From a virus, in the IMG/VR virus record IMGVR_UViG_3300043466_000753, positions 1 to 22,157 of that record: a DNA stretch of 22,157 nucleotides. One strand, 5' to 3'. Below, piece by piece: positions 1 through 4,217 of this stretch. Under the pieces are notes generated by a model. That model made no database searches, was not told the origin of the DNA, and saw only the letters and a list, made by a program, of their open reading frames with translations. A program made the position numbers and the translations under genes. Positions within the stretch are counted from its first letter, which is position 1. Each line of letters begins with the position of its first letter.

Positions 1-12
1 CCAAAGATGATT

Positions 13-228
13 TCAGTAATCTTCTGCATAATGATTGATTTCGTCATAGATTTTACATGCGTTTTGATAGGTGTCTGCCCAGCAGCGGATACCTTTAATG
101 TTCCATAGACCTTTGCCAGTTTCAAGATCTATTTCCTCGGCTGGTGGAAATAGCTGGTTGTTTTGTAGCAGTTCTGCTACATTTGGATGTACGTCTGTAG
201 ACTTTACATCGTTCTTTGATAGATTCAT
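13..228 (-). CDS. Small hypothetical protein, paralog of the 468-701 product
   Basis: A 71-residue acidic protein with no membrane segment or signal peptide. I do not recognise a named family. Its C-terminal half has the pattern W-x-I-K followed by W-A-x-T-Y-Q-x-A, which also occurs in the product of 468-701, so the two are probably diverged paralogs of one small domain. It is the last visible gene of the leftward cluster 890 to 13, and starts 20 nt after the stop of the lipoprotein gene 249-386. The sequence AAACCAATAAA lies about 12 nt before its ATG and resembles the start context of several rightward genes. Its role is unknown; the position suggests an accessory phage gene. Confidence 0.7.
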   Translation of the reverse strand: MNLSKNDVKSTDVHPNVAELLQNNQLFPPAEEIDLETGKGLWNIKGIRCWADTYQNACKIYDEINHYAEDY

Positions 229-248
229 GTTATGTGGGATTTATTGGT

Positions 249-386
249 TTAAGGACGGTTGATGTGTCTTTCTAGTTTACTCCATTTCATACGTTTGTTT
301 ACACCTCCACCACATCCATACTTAGAGGATGAGCAGGAGGAGACTAGAATAACACTTACAAGAGAGAGAATAATAATTTTTTTCAT
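249..386 (-). CDS. Tiny phage lipoprotein (45 aa)
   Basis: A 45-codon gene whose product begins MKKIIILSLVSVILVSSCSS. It has two N-terminal lysines, a hydrophobic stretch and a lipobox (VSSC, Cys18), which is the signature of a signal peptidase II substrate. The mature protein would be about 28 residues with a lipidated Cys, an S-S-S-K-Y-G-C stretch, a glycine run, and a basic tail. The C-x(3)-K-[YF]-G-C spacing is close to that of the lipoprotein at 3156-3275, so the two may be related. It lies between two small-protein genes in the same direction. Known phage lipoproteins often act in superinfection exclusion or host envelope modification; that role here is inference only. Confidence 0.75.
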   Translation of the reverse strand: MKKIIILSLVSVILVSSCSSSKYGCGGGVNKRMKWSKLERHINRP

Positions 387-467
387 GTGTAAAAGGTTTT
401 AGTTAATAAGGTTTAATGTGTAGCCCTTTGATGTAATCTCCAGGCTTCCACACACAAAATAAAAACG

Positions 468-701
468 TTAGAATGACTCTATCATAGGAAGAAGGTTAAG
501 AGCCTGTTGATATGTATAAGCCCATATTTTATATTCTACATTGTCTTTAGTAGATTTTATCTTCCACATTTTTTTACCATCAGACTGCTGAGCTTCATAC
601 ATAGGTCCCTCGTTTATAGTGGTGAACTGTTGTACATTCCAATCTATATCGTCAGGACTTTGGTTGAGCTGGTCAATCATTGCTTCTTTAAGTTTACCCA
701 T
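468..701 (-). CDS. Small hypothetical protein, paralog of the 13-228 product
   Basis: A 77-residue soluble protein of unknown function. The region around residues 45-70 contains M-W-K-I-K and later I-W-A-Y-T-Y-Q-Q-A, matching the W-x-I-K and W-A-x-T-Y-Q-x-A pattern of the 13-228 product. The N-terminal parts of the two proteins do not look alike. The gene starts 18 nt after the stop of 720-890 and probably shares its transcript. An 81-nt noncoding gap separates it from the next leftward gene. I see no catalytic motif. Confidence 0.7.
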   Translation of the reverse strand: MGKLKEAMIDQLNQSPDDIDWNVQQFTTINEGPMYEAQQSDGKKMWKIKSTKDNVEYKIWAYTYQQALNLLPMIESF

Positions 702-719
702 AGAACATAGTTTTAAATT

Positions 720-890
720 TTAGACAAAATCGGTTACTATCTTATACTTACCAGAGAGTACATCATTACGGGATATATACCTAACACCACAGATGTAATA
801 CTCTTCTGTAGTGTTGATGATAAGAAGCTTACCACCTGTAGGAGTGAGTATGAACTCTCTAAGAACAGGAATGTGTTTTTTCTTTTTCAT
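720..890 (-). CDS. Small basic hypothetical protein (56 aa)
   Basis: A 56-residue protein starting MKKKKHIPVL and ending IVTDFV. It has alternating hydrophobic residues (KLLIINTTEEYYICGVRYIS) that suggest a small beta-rich fold, and no signal peptide. It is preceded by a 170-nt noncoding stretch that should contain the promoter of the leftward group 890 to 13, because the terminator at 1064-1104 ends the transcript before it. The family is not recognised. The reading frame is supported by the ATG in an A/T-rich context and by an end 18 nt before the next start. Confidence 0.6.
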   Translation of the reverse strand: MKKKKHIPVLREFILTPTGGKLLIINTTEEYYICGVRYISRNDVLSGKYKIVTDFV

Positions 891-1063
891 TGTTATAGCT
901 ATTTAATCCGCATTTTTGGTTACTAAATTGGGAAAATAATAATTCTAATGAAAGTGGGGGTTGGTTGTCTACCACCCTCTAACTCTCTGACAATCAATAA
1001 GTTATGAAGAAATTTTAGTGCGTGAAGTAGTAAAGTAGGTAAGTGAGGACGTTTACGAATTTA
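891..1063. other. Noncoding leader region of the 890-13 gene group
   Basis: About 170 nt without a convincing gene on either strand. It lies between the terminator of the 1110-1439 gene and the start at 890, so a leftward promoter is expected here, but I find no good TAnnTTTG box and no ACCCCTGAC element. A near-inverted repeat (GGGTTGGT with ACCACCC, about 957-980) could form a hairpin. Confidence 0.4.
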
Positions 1064-1104
1064 GAAAAAAAAAATACGGTGTAGATTGTTAGTCTACACC
1101 GTAT
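1064..1104 (-). terminator. Intrinsic terminator of the 1110-1439 gene
   Basis: A perfect 12-bp stem (1074-1085 with 1093-1104) with a 7-nt loop, followed in the leftward direction by a run of about ten T residues. It begins 5 nt after the stop codon of 1110-1439. Confidence 0.9.
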
Positions 1105-1109
1105 AATCA

Positions 1110-1439
1110 TTAGTCTTCCGCACTTGCTTTCTTGGATAACATCATCAAGCGTGCTACGTCAACACCGTAGGTTTCTACAAGTGACTGTAACTTGGCTATT
1201 TCTGTATCATCCGTAGCAACTTTACCTTCTGAGGTAATTAACAACTTAATGTTATCTGCTACATAGCGTGTGGTGAAATACAGAGGCTTACCTGTATTAT
1301 CATCTAGTACAAGGTTGTCACCTACGGTTTCCTTATACTGTTCAATCTCTTCTGTTGTACCGCTTACGCTGTAACGGAATACTAATGTACCTGTAACTTT
1401 CTTACGGTAGTTACCAACCAATTTTGCTGTTAATGGCAT
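1110..1439 (-). CDS. Conserved small phage protein (109 aa), unknown function
   Basis: A 109-residue soluble protein beginning MPLTAKLVGNYRKKVTGTLV. Residues 1-75 look beta-rich (LVFRYSVSG, LYFTTRYVADNIKLLITSEG), with a helical C-terminal third (AKLQSLVETYG onward). From memory, similar LTAKLV...FTTR proteins occur in Bacteroidetes phages, but I cannot name a family. It is a single-gene unit: it has its own strong terminator (1064-1104) and two copies of the GTCAGGGGT element upstream (1481-1489 and 1559-1567). The nearer element lies 41 nt before the ATG, further than the 16-20 nt usual in this array. A function in nucleic-acid binding is conceivable but not shown. Confidence 0.75.
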   Translation of the reverse strand: MPLTAKLVGNYRKKVTGTLVFRYSVSGTTEEIEQYKETVGDNLVLDDNTGKPLYFTTRYVADNIKLLITSEGKVATDDTEIAKLQSLVETYGVDVARLMMLSKKASAED

Positions 1440-1480
1440 TTTGTTTAACTTTTAAATGTTAATTAATAATTTTTGTTTAA

Positions 1481-1489
1481 GTCAGGGGT
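1481..1489 (-). promoter_or_regulatory. Conserved ACCCCTGAC element upstream of 1110-1439
   Basis: An exact copy of the cassette element (GTCAGGGGT on the + strand). It is 41 nt before the ATG at 1439, and the spacer is almost entirely A and T. Confidence 0.7.
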
Positions 1490-1501
1490 TAAAGAAAGTG
1501 T

Positions 1502-1567
1502 GAAAACCAGCCGAAGGCTGCAGAGTGTGTGGGTGTATACACAATCTACTAATGTAAAGTCAGGGGT
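1502..1567 (-). ncRNA. Possible short noncoding unit between two cassette elements
   Basis: An exact ACCCCTGAC element (1559-1567) is followed leftward by about 40 nt with no start codon, then a 5-bp hairpin (1508-1512 with 1516-1520, loop TTC) and a short T run. This could be a tiny independent transcript, or the degenerate remains of a cassette whose gene was lost. The terminator-like hairpin is weak and no transcript is proven. Confidence 0.25.
1559..1567 (-). promoter_or_regulatory. Conserved ACCCCTGAC element without an adjacent gene
   Basis: An exact copy of the element, 78 nt upstream of the copy at 1481. No ATG follows within the usual 16-20 nt. Confidence 0.65.
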
Positions 1568-1629
1568 TAAATGTAGTGTGTGTGAATAGATGTTTATAGA
1601 TATGGGTGTGTGGGTGTGTGTAACTATAG

Positions 1630-1652
1630 AAAAAAAAGAGACTACTGTCTCT
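1630..1652 (-). terminator. Intrinsic terminator of the 1642-1965 gene
   Basis: A 6-bp stem AGAGAC/GTCTCT (1637-1642 with 1647-1652) with a 4-nt loop and an eight-T tract. The stop codon of the gene (1642-1644) lies inside this hairpin. Confidence 0.85.
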
Positions 1653-1965
1653 CTTTTAGCTGAAGCATTTCGTTGTAGGTCCACACTCCTGTGTTAAGCC
1701 CGTTAGCTATTTCCTCAGGATACATAGACACTATCTTTGTACTGTCAGGAAATTCTATATAGAAGCTTGGTCTACCGTCTACAGAGTCTATCAGGGTTAC
1801 AGTGATACACTGAGGTTTACCTATTACAGGCTCCATGTCTTCTGTGTGGTAGTTTGGTGGGAATACGTTAACCGTTTTCCTTTCTAGTCTACCTAATGCA
1901 TACCCTGTTCCTAATAATACCAACCCTACAATCATGCTAATAATAACCAACTGTTTTTCTTTCAT
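1642..1965 (-). CDS. Membrane-anchored small protein (107 aa)
   Basis: The product starts MKEKQLVIISMIVGLVLLGT. One hydrophobic segment at about residues 6-24 is followed by basic residues (GRLERK), which suggests an N-terminal anchor or uncleaved signal. The remaining 80 residues have short beta-like stretches (QCITVTLIDSV, SFYIEFPDSTKIVSMYP) and an amphipathic end. By the positive-inside rule, orientation is uncertain because both flanks are basic. The family is not recognised. It has its own ACCCCTGAC element 20 nt before the ATG and its own terminator that contains the stop codon, so it is an independent transcription cassette. Confidence 0.75.
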   Translation of the reverse strand: MKEKQLVIISMIVGLVLLGTGYALGRLERKTVNVFPPNYHTEDMEPVIGKPQCITVTLIDSVDGRPSFYIEFPDSTKIVSMYPEEIANGLNTGVWTYNEMLQLKERQ

Positions 1966-1985
1966 AATAGTAATTTTTTAATAAA

Positions 1986-1994
1986 GTCAGGGGT
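1986..1994 (-). promoter_or_regulatory. Conserved ACCCCTGAC element upstream of 1642-1965
   Basis: An exact copy, 20 nt before the ATG at 1965, followed by an A/T-only spacer. Confidence 0.75.
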
Positions 1995-2004
1995 TTTTAC
2001 GTGG

Positions 2005-2019
2005 GCCCATCAGTGGGCT
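2005..2019. repeat. Hairpin repeat, copy 1
   Basis: The 15-nt sequence GCCCATCAGTGGGCT forms a 5-bp GC-rich stem with a 4-nt loop. An identical copy lies at 2060-2074. This copy is 10 nt upstream (leftward sense) of the element at 1986-1994. Confidence 0.8.
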
Positions 2020-2059
2020 CTATAACATACCAATACATTATATAATGATATTATCTAGA

Positions 2060-2074
2060 GCCCATCAGTGGGCT
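2060..2074. repeat. Hairpin repeat, copy 2
   Basis: Identical to 2005-2019, and extended by one more A:T pair (2059 with 2074). It sits 18 nt beyond the stop of 2092-2334 in the place where other cassettes have a terminator, but it lacks a T tract. The 40 nt between the two copies is A/T-rich. Confidence 0.8.
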
Positions 2075-2091
2075 GTCGGTAAAAAGAAAGT

Positions 2092-2334
2092 TTATTTCAA
2101 CTTTCTTCCTGCTGCAGAGGGTGTATGCATGTAGAATGAGAAGGACATGTAAGCCTCTTCTTGGGTGTTGATCTTGGTGTACCAAAACCCCTTACGGTTG
2201 ACACTCCATCTAGATACTACCACCTTGTCTCCTTTAAAGATAAACTCATCTCCTATGTGTAGGTGAGGAAAGGTGATGAGTGGTGGGTTATCCATAGAAG
2301 GTTCTCCGTTGTTAAAGACTGTTTCTATTTTCAT
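2092..2334 (-). CDS. Small hypothetical protein (80 aa), beta-rich
   Basis: An 80-residue soluble protein. The central part (HIGDEFIFKGDKVVVSRWSVNRKG) alternates hydrophobic and charged residues like an SH3-like or small beta-barrel fold, but no family is recognised. The ATG is 17 nt after an ACCCCTGAC element (2352-2360). Unlike its neighbours it has no T-tract terminator; two identical hairpins follow it instead (2060-2074 and 2005-2019). Confidence 0.7.
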   Translation of the reverse strand: MKIETVFNNGEPSMDNPPLITFPHLHIGDEFIFKGDKVVVSRWSVNRKGFWYTKINTQEEAYMSFSFYMHTPSAAGRKLK

Positions 2335-2351
2335 AATAAGTTTTGGTTCAA

Positions 2352-2360
2352 GTCAGGGGT
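2352..2360 (-). promoter_or_regulatory. Conserved ACCCCTGAC element upstream of 2092-2334
   Basis: An exact copy, 17 nt before the ATG at 2334, immediately after the T tract of the preceding terminator. Confidence 0.75.
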
Positions 2361-2368
2361 GTGTGTAG

Positions 2369-2399
2369 AAAAAAAACAACCAGCTGTTAGACTGGTTGT
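2369..2399 (-). terminator. Intrinsic terminator of the 2417-2532 unit
   Basis: An 8-bp stem (2376-2383 with 2392-2399) followed by a T tract. The apical CCAG-CTAACAG-CTGG resembles a second hairpin at 2471-2485 in the same unit. Confidence 0.85.
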
Positions 2400-2416
2400 A
2401 ATAGATGCCCTTTGCA

Positions 2417-2494
2417 CTACACGTGTTTCCCTGTGTTAGGGTGAGATTGGTTACTCACTTGGACGCTGGGCCAGCTGTTAACTGGGGGTTTCAT
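2417..2494 (-). CDS. Possible 25-aa peptide, or part of a noncoding RNA
   Basis: A 25-codon frame starting MKPPVNSWPS, in the start context ATTAATTATGAAA that is shared with other genes of the array. It lies between an ACCCCTGAC element (2532-2540, 37 nt before the ATG) and a strong terminator (2369-2399). No longer frame exists in this cassette. The sequence holds a second hairpin (2471-2485) very similar to the tip of the terminator, so the transcript could equally be a structured RNA. The peptide has no recognisable motif. Coding status is uncertain. Confidence 0.35.
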   Translation of the reverse strand: MKPPVNSWPSVQVSNQSHPNTGKHV

Positions 2495-2531
2495 AATTAA
2501 TGTGAGGTTTTAATATATCACATCATGTACA

Positions 2532-2540
2532 GTCAGGGGT
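2532..2540 (-). promoter_or_regulatory. Conserved ACCCCTGAC element of the 2417-2532 unit
   Basis: An exact copy, located just after the T tract of the terminator at 2554-2579. Confidence 0.7.
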
Positions 2541-2553
2541 TTACGAGATGCGG

Positions 2554-2579
2554 AAAAAATACTCCCTATTAAGGAGTAT
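2554..2579 (-). terminator. Intrinsic terminator of the 2569-2784 gene
   Basis: A 7-bp stem ATACTCC/GGAGTAT (2559-2565 with 2573-2579) and a T tract. The stop codon of the gene (2569-2571) lies in the loop. Confidence 0.85.
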
Positions 2580-2784
2580 TAATTCTGCTAATCTGGTTCA
2601 TAACGTATTGATACTCATCTGTTTTTGTGTTTAGATTACACTCAAACAGGACATATCCGTTCTTAGTAAACCTATAGTTACCTGTCTCTATAGGTGCCTT
2701 GTTCCACTTGTTAGGGTGGAACCTAAGCTTAATACTGCAAGTGTTACCAGAGTAGTTGATACCAAAGGGTGTTAGCTTTTCCAT
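2569..2784 (-). CDS. Small hypothetical protein (71 aa)
   Basis: A 71-residue soluble protein starting MEKLTPFGINYSGNTCSIKL. Alternating residues (CSIKLRFHPNKW, NYRFTKNGYVLFECNLNTKT) suggest an all-beta domain with a short C-terminal helix. The family is not recognised. It is a complete single-gene cassette: element at 2801-2809, 16 nt before the ATG, and a terminator containing the stop codon. Confidence 0.7.
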   Translation of the reverse strand: MEKLTPFGINYSGNTCSIKLRFHPNKWNKAPIETGNYRFTKNGYVLFECNLNTKTDEYQYVMNQISRINTP

Positions 2785-2800
2785 ATTAATTTTTATGCAA

Positions 2801-2809
2801 GTCAGGGGT
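2801..2809 (-). promoter_or_regulatory. Conserved ACCCCTGAC element upstream of 2569-2784
   Basis: An exact copy, 16 nt before the ATG at 2784. Confidence 0.75.
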
Positions 2810-2857
2810 TGAGGACCCGATGATATTATTGGTGGTGTGTGGAAGTGTGTGGTGGTT

Positions 2858-2883
2858 AAAAAAAACTCTGCTATTTAGCAGAG
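2858..2883 (-). terminator. Intrinsic terminator of the 2871-3083 gene
   Basis: An 8-bp stem CTCTGCTA/TAGCAGAG (2866-2873 with 2876-2883) and a T tract. The stop codon (2871-2873) is part of the stem. Confidence 0.85.
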
Positions 2884-3083
2884 CTCTTTATCTCGTTAAT
2901 AATCTCTAGTATTAGAGGACTAATACATACCCATAACAACCAGTAGATTCCACTTATTCCCCAGAATGCTCCTGATTGAAACACTTCTCTAGGATTAAAT
3001 GACAAACCAGTTAATATGAACGCTGTCCATACTAAGAAGAATGGGATACATGCTGTACTACAGAAGATAATGAAACTTTTCAT
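2871..3083 (-). CDS. Small two-helix membrane protein (70 aa)
   Basis: The product has two hydrophobic segments, about residues 3-26 (FIIFCSTACIPFFLVWTAF) and 40-61 (FWGISGIYWLLWVCISPLIL), joined by a short polar loop, with a charged C-terminal tail (EIINEIKSSAK). This topology predicts an inner-membrane hairpin. It could be a holin-like or host-takeover membrane protein, but no family is recognised and the location in the small accessory array argues against a late lysis role. The element at 3104-3112 is 20 nt before the ATG and the terminator contains the stop codon. Confidence 0.7.
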   Translation of the reverse strand: MKSFIIFCSTACIPFFLVWTAFILTGLSFNPREVFQSGAFWGISGIYWLLWVCISPLILEIINEIKSSAK

Positions 3084-3103
3084 AATGATTAATTTTTAAT
3101 CCA

Positions 3104-3112
3104 GTCAGGGGT
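3104..3112 (-). promoter_or_regulatory. Conserved ACCCCTGAC element upstream of 2871-3083
   Basis: An exact copy, 20 nt before the ATG at 3083, directly abutting the T tract of the preceding terminator. Confidence 0.75.
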
Positions 3113-3148
3113 AAAAGAAAAAAATAAACCTAATAATCTAGGTTTATT
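3113..3148 (-). terminator. Intrinsic terminator of the 3156-3275 gene
   Basis: A 10-bp stem AATAAACCTA/TAGGTTTATT (3123-3132 with 3139-3148) followed by a T-rich tract, 7 nt after the stop codon. Confidence 0.85.
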
Positions 3149-3155
3149 AATACTT

Positions 3156-3275
3156 TTAGTATCTGTGTAATGGCTTATGGATTATTCCACGGTCTTTTGG
3201 TTCATAACAACCAAACTTCTTTGAACAAGAAGACAGTAGAAAGATTACACATACAACTGCTAATAATGTTTTCAT
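3156..3275 (-). CDS. Tiny phage lipoprotein (39 aa)
   Basis: A 39-codon gene whose product begins MKTLLAVVCVIFLLSSCSKK. It has an N-terminal Lys, a hydrophobic core and the lipobox LSSC with Cys17, a classic type II signal peptide. Only about 23 residues would remain after processing: C-S-K-K-F-G-C then a polar, basic tail. The K-F-G-C segment parallels K-Y-G-C in the lipoprotein at 249-386. It is an independent cassette with the element at 3296-3304, 20 nt before the ATG, and its own terminator. A role at the host envelope, such as blocking superinfection, is a reasonable inference but unproven. Confidence 0.8.
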   Translation of the reverse strand: MKTLLAVVCVIFLLSSCSKKFGCYEPKDRGIIHKPLHRY

Positions 3276-3295
3276 AATTAATTATTTTAATTACA

Positions 3296-3304
3296 GTCAG
3301 GGGT
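3296..3304 (-). promoter_or_regulatory. Conserved ACCCCTGAC element upstream of 3156-3275
   Basis: An exact copy, 20 nt before the ATG at 3275. Confidence 0.75.
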
Positions 3305-3315
3305 TTCCTACGTAG

Positions 3316-3341
3316 AAAAAAAAGCTAGGTTTAACCCCAGC
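3316..3341 (-). terminator. Intrinsic terminator of the 3331-3534 gene
   Basis: A 6-bp stem (3324-3329 with 3336-3341, one G:U pair) and an eight-T tract. The stop codon (3331-3333) lies in the loop. Confidence 0.8.
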
Positions 3342-3534
3342 CTTCTATTTCTTCTTCAGCTCTGTTCTGCTCAAGCAGTTTGTCTAACTCTGCTTCTAAC
3401 TCATCAATGTGCCAACGAAGTTCAAGCTGTTCTTGATACTCATCTTCATCACATAGTAATGAGGGTTTCAGTTGAGATTGACAGTCCTGAATCTGCTGTT
3501 TCAGACTAAGGATCTTTTTGTCTAAAGTGATCAT
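3331..3534 (-). CDS. Small coiled-coil protein (67 aa)
   Basis: A 67-residue, charged and almost wholly helical protein. Leu/Ile at heptad spacing (LDKKILSLKQQIQDC, then LRWHIDELEAELDKLLEQN) predicts a coiled coil interrupted by a short polar segment around residues 22-35, so it may form a dimer. It has no DNA-binding motif and no membrane segment. It belongs to the cassette array, with the element at 3553-3561, 18 nt before the ATG, and a terminator that contains its stop codon. Function unknown. Confidence 0.7.
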   Translation of the reverse strand: MITLDKKILSLKQQIQDCQSQLKPSLLCDEDEYQEQLELRWHIDELEAELDKLLEQNRAEEEIEGWG

Positions 3535-3552
3535 AGTATAATTTTAATTACA

Positions 3553-3561
3553 GTCAGGGGT
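3553..3561 (-). promoter_or_regulatory. Conserved ACCCCTGAC element upstream of 3331-3534
   Basis: An exact copy, 18 nt before the ATG at 3534, directly abutting the preceding T tract. Confidence 0.75.
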
Positions 3562-3596
3562 AAAAATAAAAAAGCATAGGACTATAAGTCCCATGC
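3562..3596 (-). terminator. Intrinsic terminator of the 3582-3755 gene
   Basis: A 9-bp stem (3574-3582 with 3588-3596, one G:U pair) and a T-rich tract. The stop codon (3582-3584) overlaps the base of the loop. Confidence 0.85.
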
Positions 3597-3755
3597 TAAT
3601 AAACCATTATGTAACGCTTCGCTGACACTGCAGCCAGGATGATCTTGCATATACTTAAATGCTGATGTGACCACCTCTGCTTGCAATCCATAGTCATTAG
3701 TATGTACTAAGATCTTATGTACAAGCTGTACTTCGTCTAACAATGTAATATCCAT
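3582..3755 (-). CDS. Small helical protein (57 aa), first gene of the leftward array
   Basis: A 57-residue protein starting MDITLLDEVQLVHKILVHTN and ending GLLAWDL. It appears fully helical, with a central segment AEVVTSAFKYMQDHP and a C-terminal SEALHNGLLAW. I recall similar short proteins (AEVV...A..YM..P..S..EA) in other crAss-like phages but no functional name. It is the gene closest to the divergent control region. The upstream element is the variant ACCCCTGAT (3775-3783), 19 nt before the ATG, and the terminator holds the stop codon. Confidence 0.75.
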   Translation of the reverse strand: MDITLLDEVQLVHKILVHTNDYGLQAEVVTSAFKYMQDHPGCSVSEALHNGLLAWDL

Positions 3756-3774
3756 AGTATAAATTTTTTATACA

Positions 3775-3783
3775 ATCAGGGGT
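3775..3783 (-). promoter_or_regulatory. Variant ACCCCTGAT element upstream of 3582-3755
   Basis: Differs from the other copies in one base (T for C at the last position) and lies 19 nt before the ATG at 3755. Confidence 0.65.
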
Positions 3784-3902
3784 TTTACACACCCTGCCAA
3801 CTCAGCTAGGGGGTACACCCTAAGACTGTCAGGGGCGGGGGGCTTGCGGGTGGGAGGTACCCACATCCTCTAACACAACAGTTTTTACCTACGGAGATAT
3901 TC

Positions 3903-3916
3903 ACATAGGGGGGATA
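3903..3916 (+). repeat. G-rich direct repeat, copy 1
   Basis: ACATAGGGGGGATA, matching copy 2 at 13 of 14 positions, 27 nt apart start to start. A degenerate third relative (GGAGATATT) lies just upstream near 3894-3902. Confidence 0.7.
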
Positions 3917-3922
3917 AGTGGA

Positions 3923-3955
3923 TTGTACAACGTAGGGGGGATATTAGTAAATTTG
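3923..3955 (+). promoter_or_regulatory. Candidate host-type promoter for the rightward genes
   Basis: TAAATTTG at 3948-3955 matches the Bacteroidetes -7 consensus TAnnTTTG, and a TTG at 3923-3925 lies upstream as a weak -33 match with a 22-nt spacer, close to the usual length. The G-rich repeat copy 2 sits inside the spacer, as an operator would. The first rightward ATG is at 3987. Confidence 0.5.
3930..3943 (+). repeat. G-rich direct repeat, copy 2
   Basis: ACGTAGGGGGGATA, located between the two boxes of the candidate promoter, so a protein bound here would affect rightward transcription. Confidence 0.7.
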
Positions 3956-3986
3956 GAAAGTTTAAACATTTAAAGTATATTATATT

Positions 3987-4217
3987 ATGAGCAAGACAAG
4001 AATTCAACACTTTGAGGACGAGGGTCAACAGCTTCTATCACATTACAGAATTACCACTAACCAGTATGGTCAGGATGTTCCTGTCCCTGTGGTGGATGTT
4101 AGAGACGGTATTAGTTATCGTATACTAGCATATAATATGATAAAGGCATCTAATAGATCTAAGTACACCACCTATAATCAATATCATACATCACGTAAAA
4201 AACAGACAAGAATATGA
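3987..4217 (+). CDS. Small basic hypothetical protein (76 aa), first rightward gene
   Basis: A 76-residue protein with a His- and Gln-containing N-terminal part and a basic C-terminus (SRKKQTRI). No family is recognised. The ATG follows an A/T-rich run and the stop overlaps the next start by 4 nt (ATGA), which suggests translational coupling. As the first gene after the divergent region it opens the rightward transcript. Confidence 0.7.
   Translation: MSKTRIQHFEDEGQQLLSHYRITTNQYGQDVPVPVVDVRDGISYRILAYNMIKASNRSKYTTYNQYHTSRKKQTRI

Larger units (their letters stand above)
3784..3986. promoter_or_regulatory. Divergent control region between leftward and rightward genes
   Basis: About 200 nt without genes, at the switch of transcription direction. 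It is strongly G-rich on the + strand, in contrast to the rest of the window. It contains one variant of the cassette element (GTCAGGGGC, 3828-3836), two G-rich direct repeats (3903-3916 and 3930-3943), and a candidate rightward promoter. It may also serve replication, but no iteron array or AT-rich unwinding element is evident. Confidence 0.65.

Noticed and set aside
1463-1684. Leftward open frame rich in Thr, His and Ser
   Set aside because: It spans a terminator and two cassette elements, overlaps the 1642 gene in another frame, and its composition reflects GTGTGTG repeats.
1481-3783. Regularly recurring GTCAGGGGT considered as a CRISPR-like or iteron array
   Set aside because: Spacing is irregular (about 80 to 500 nt) and the intervals are genes with terminators; the repeat is only 9-11 nt long.
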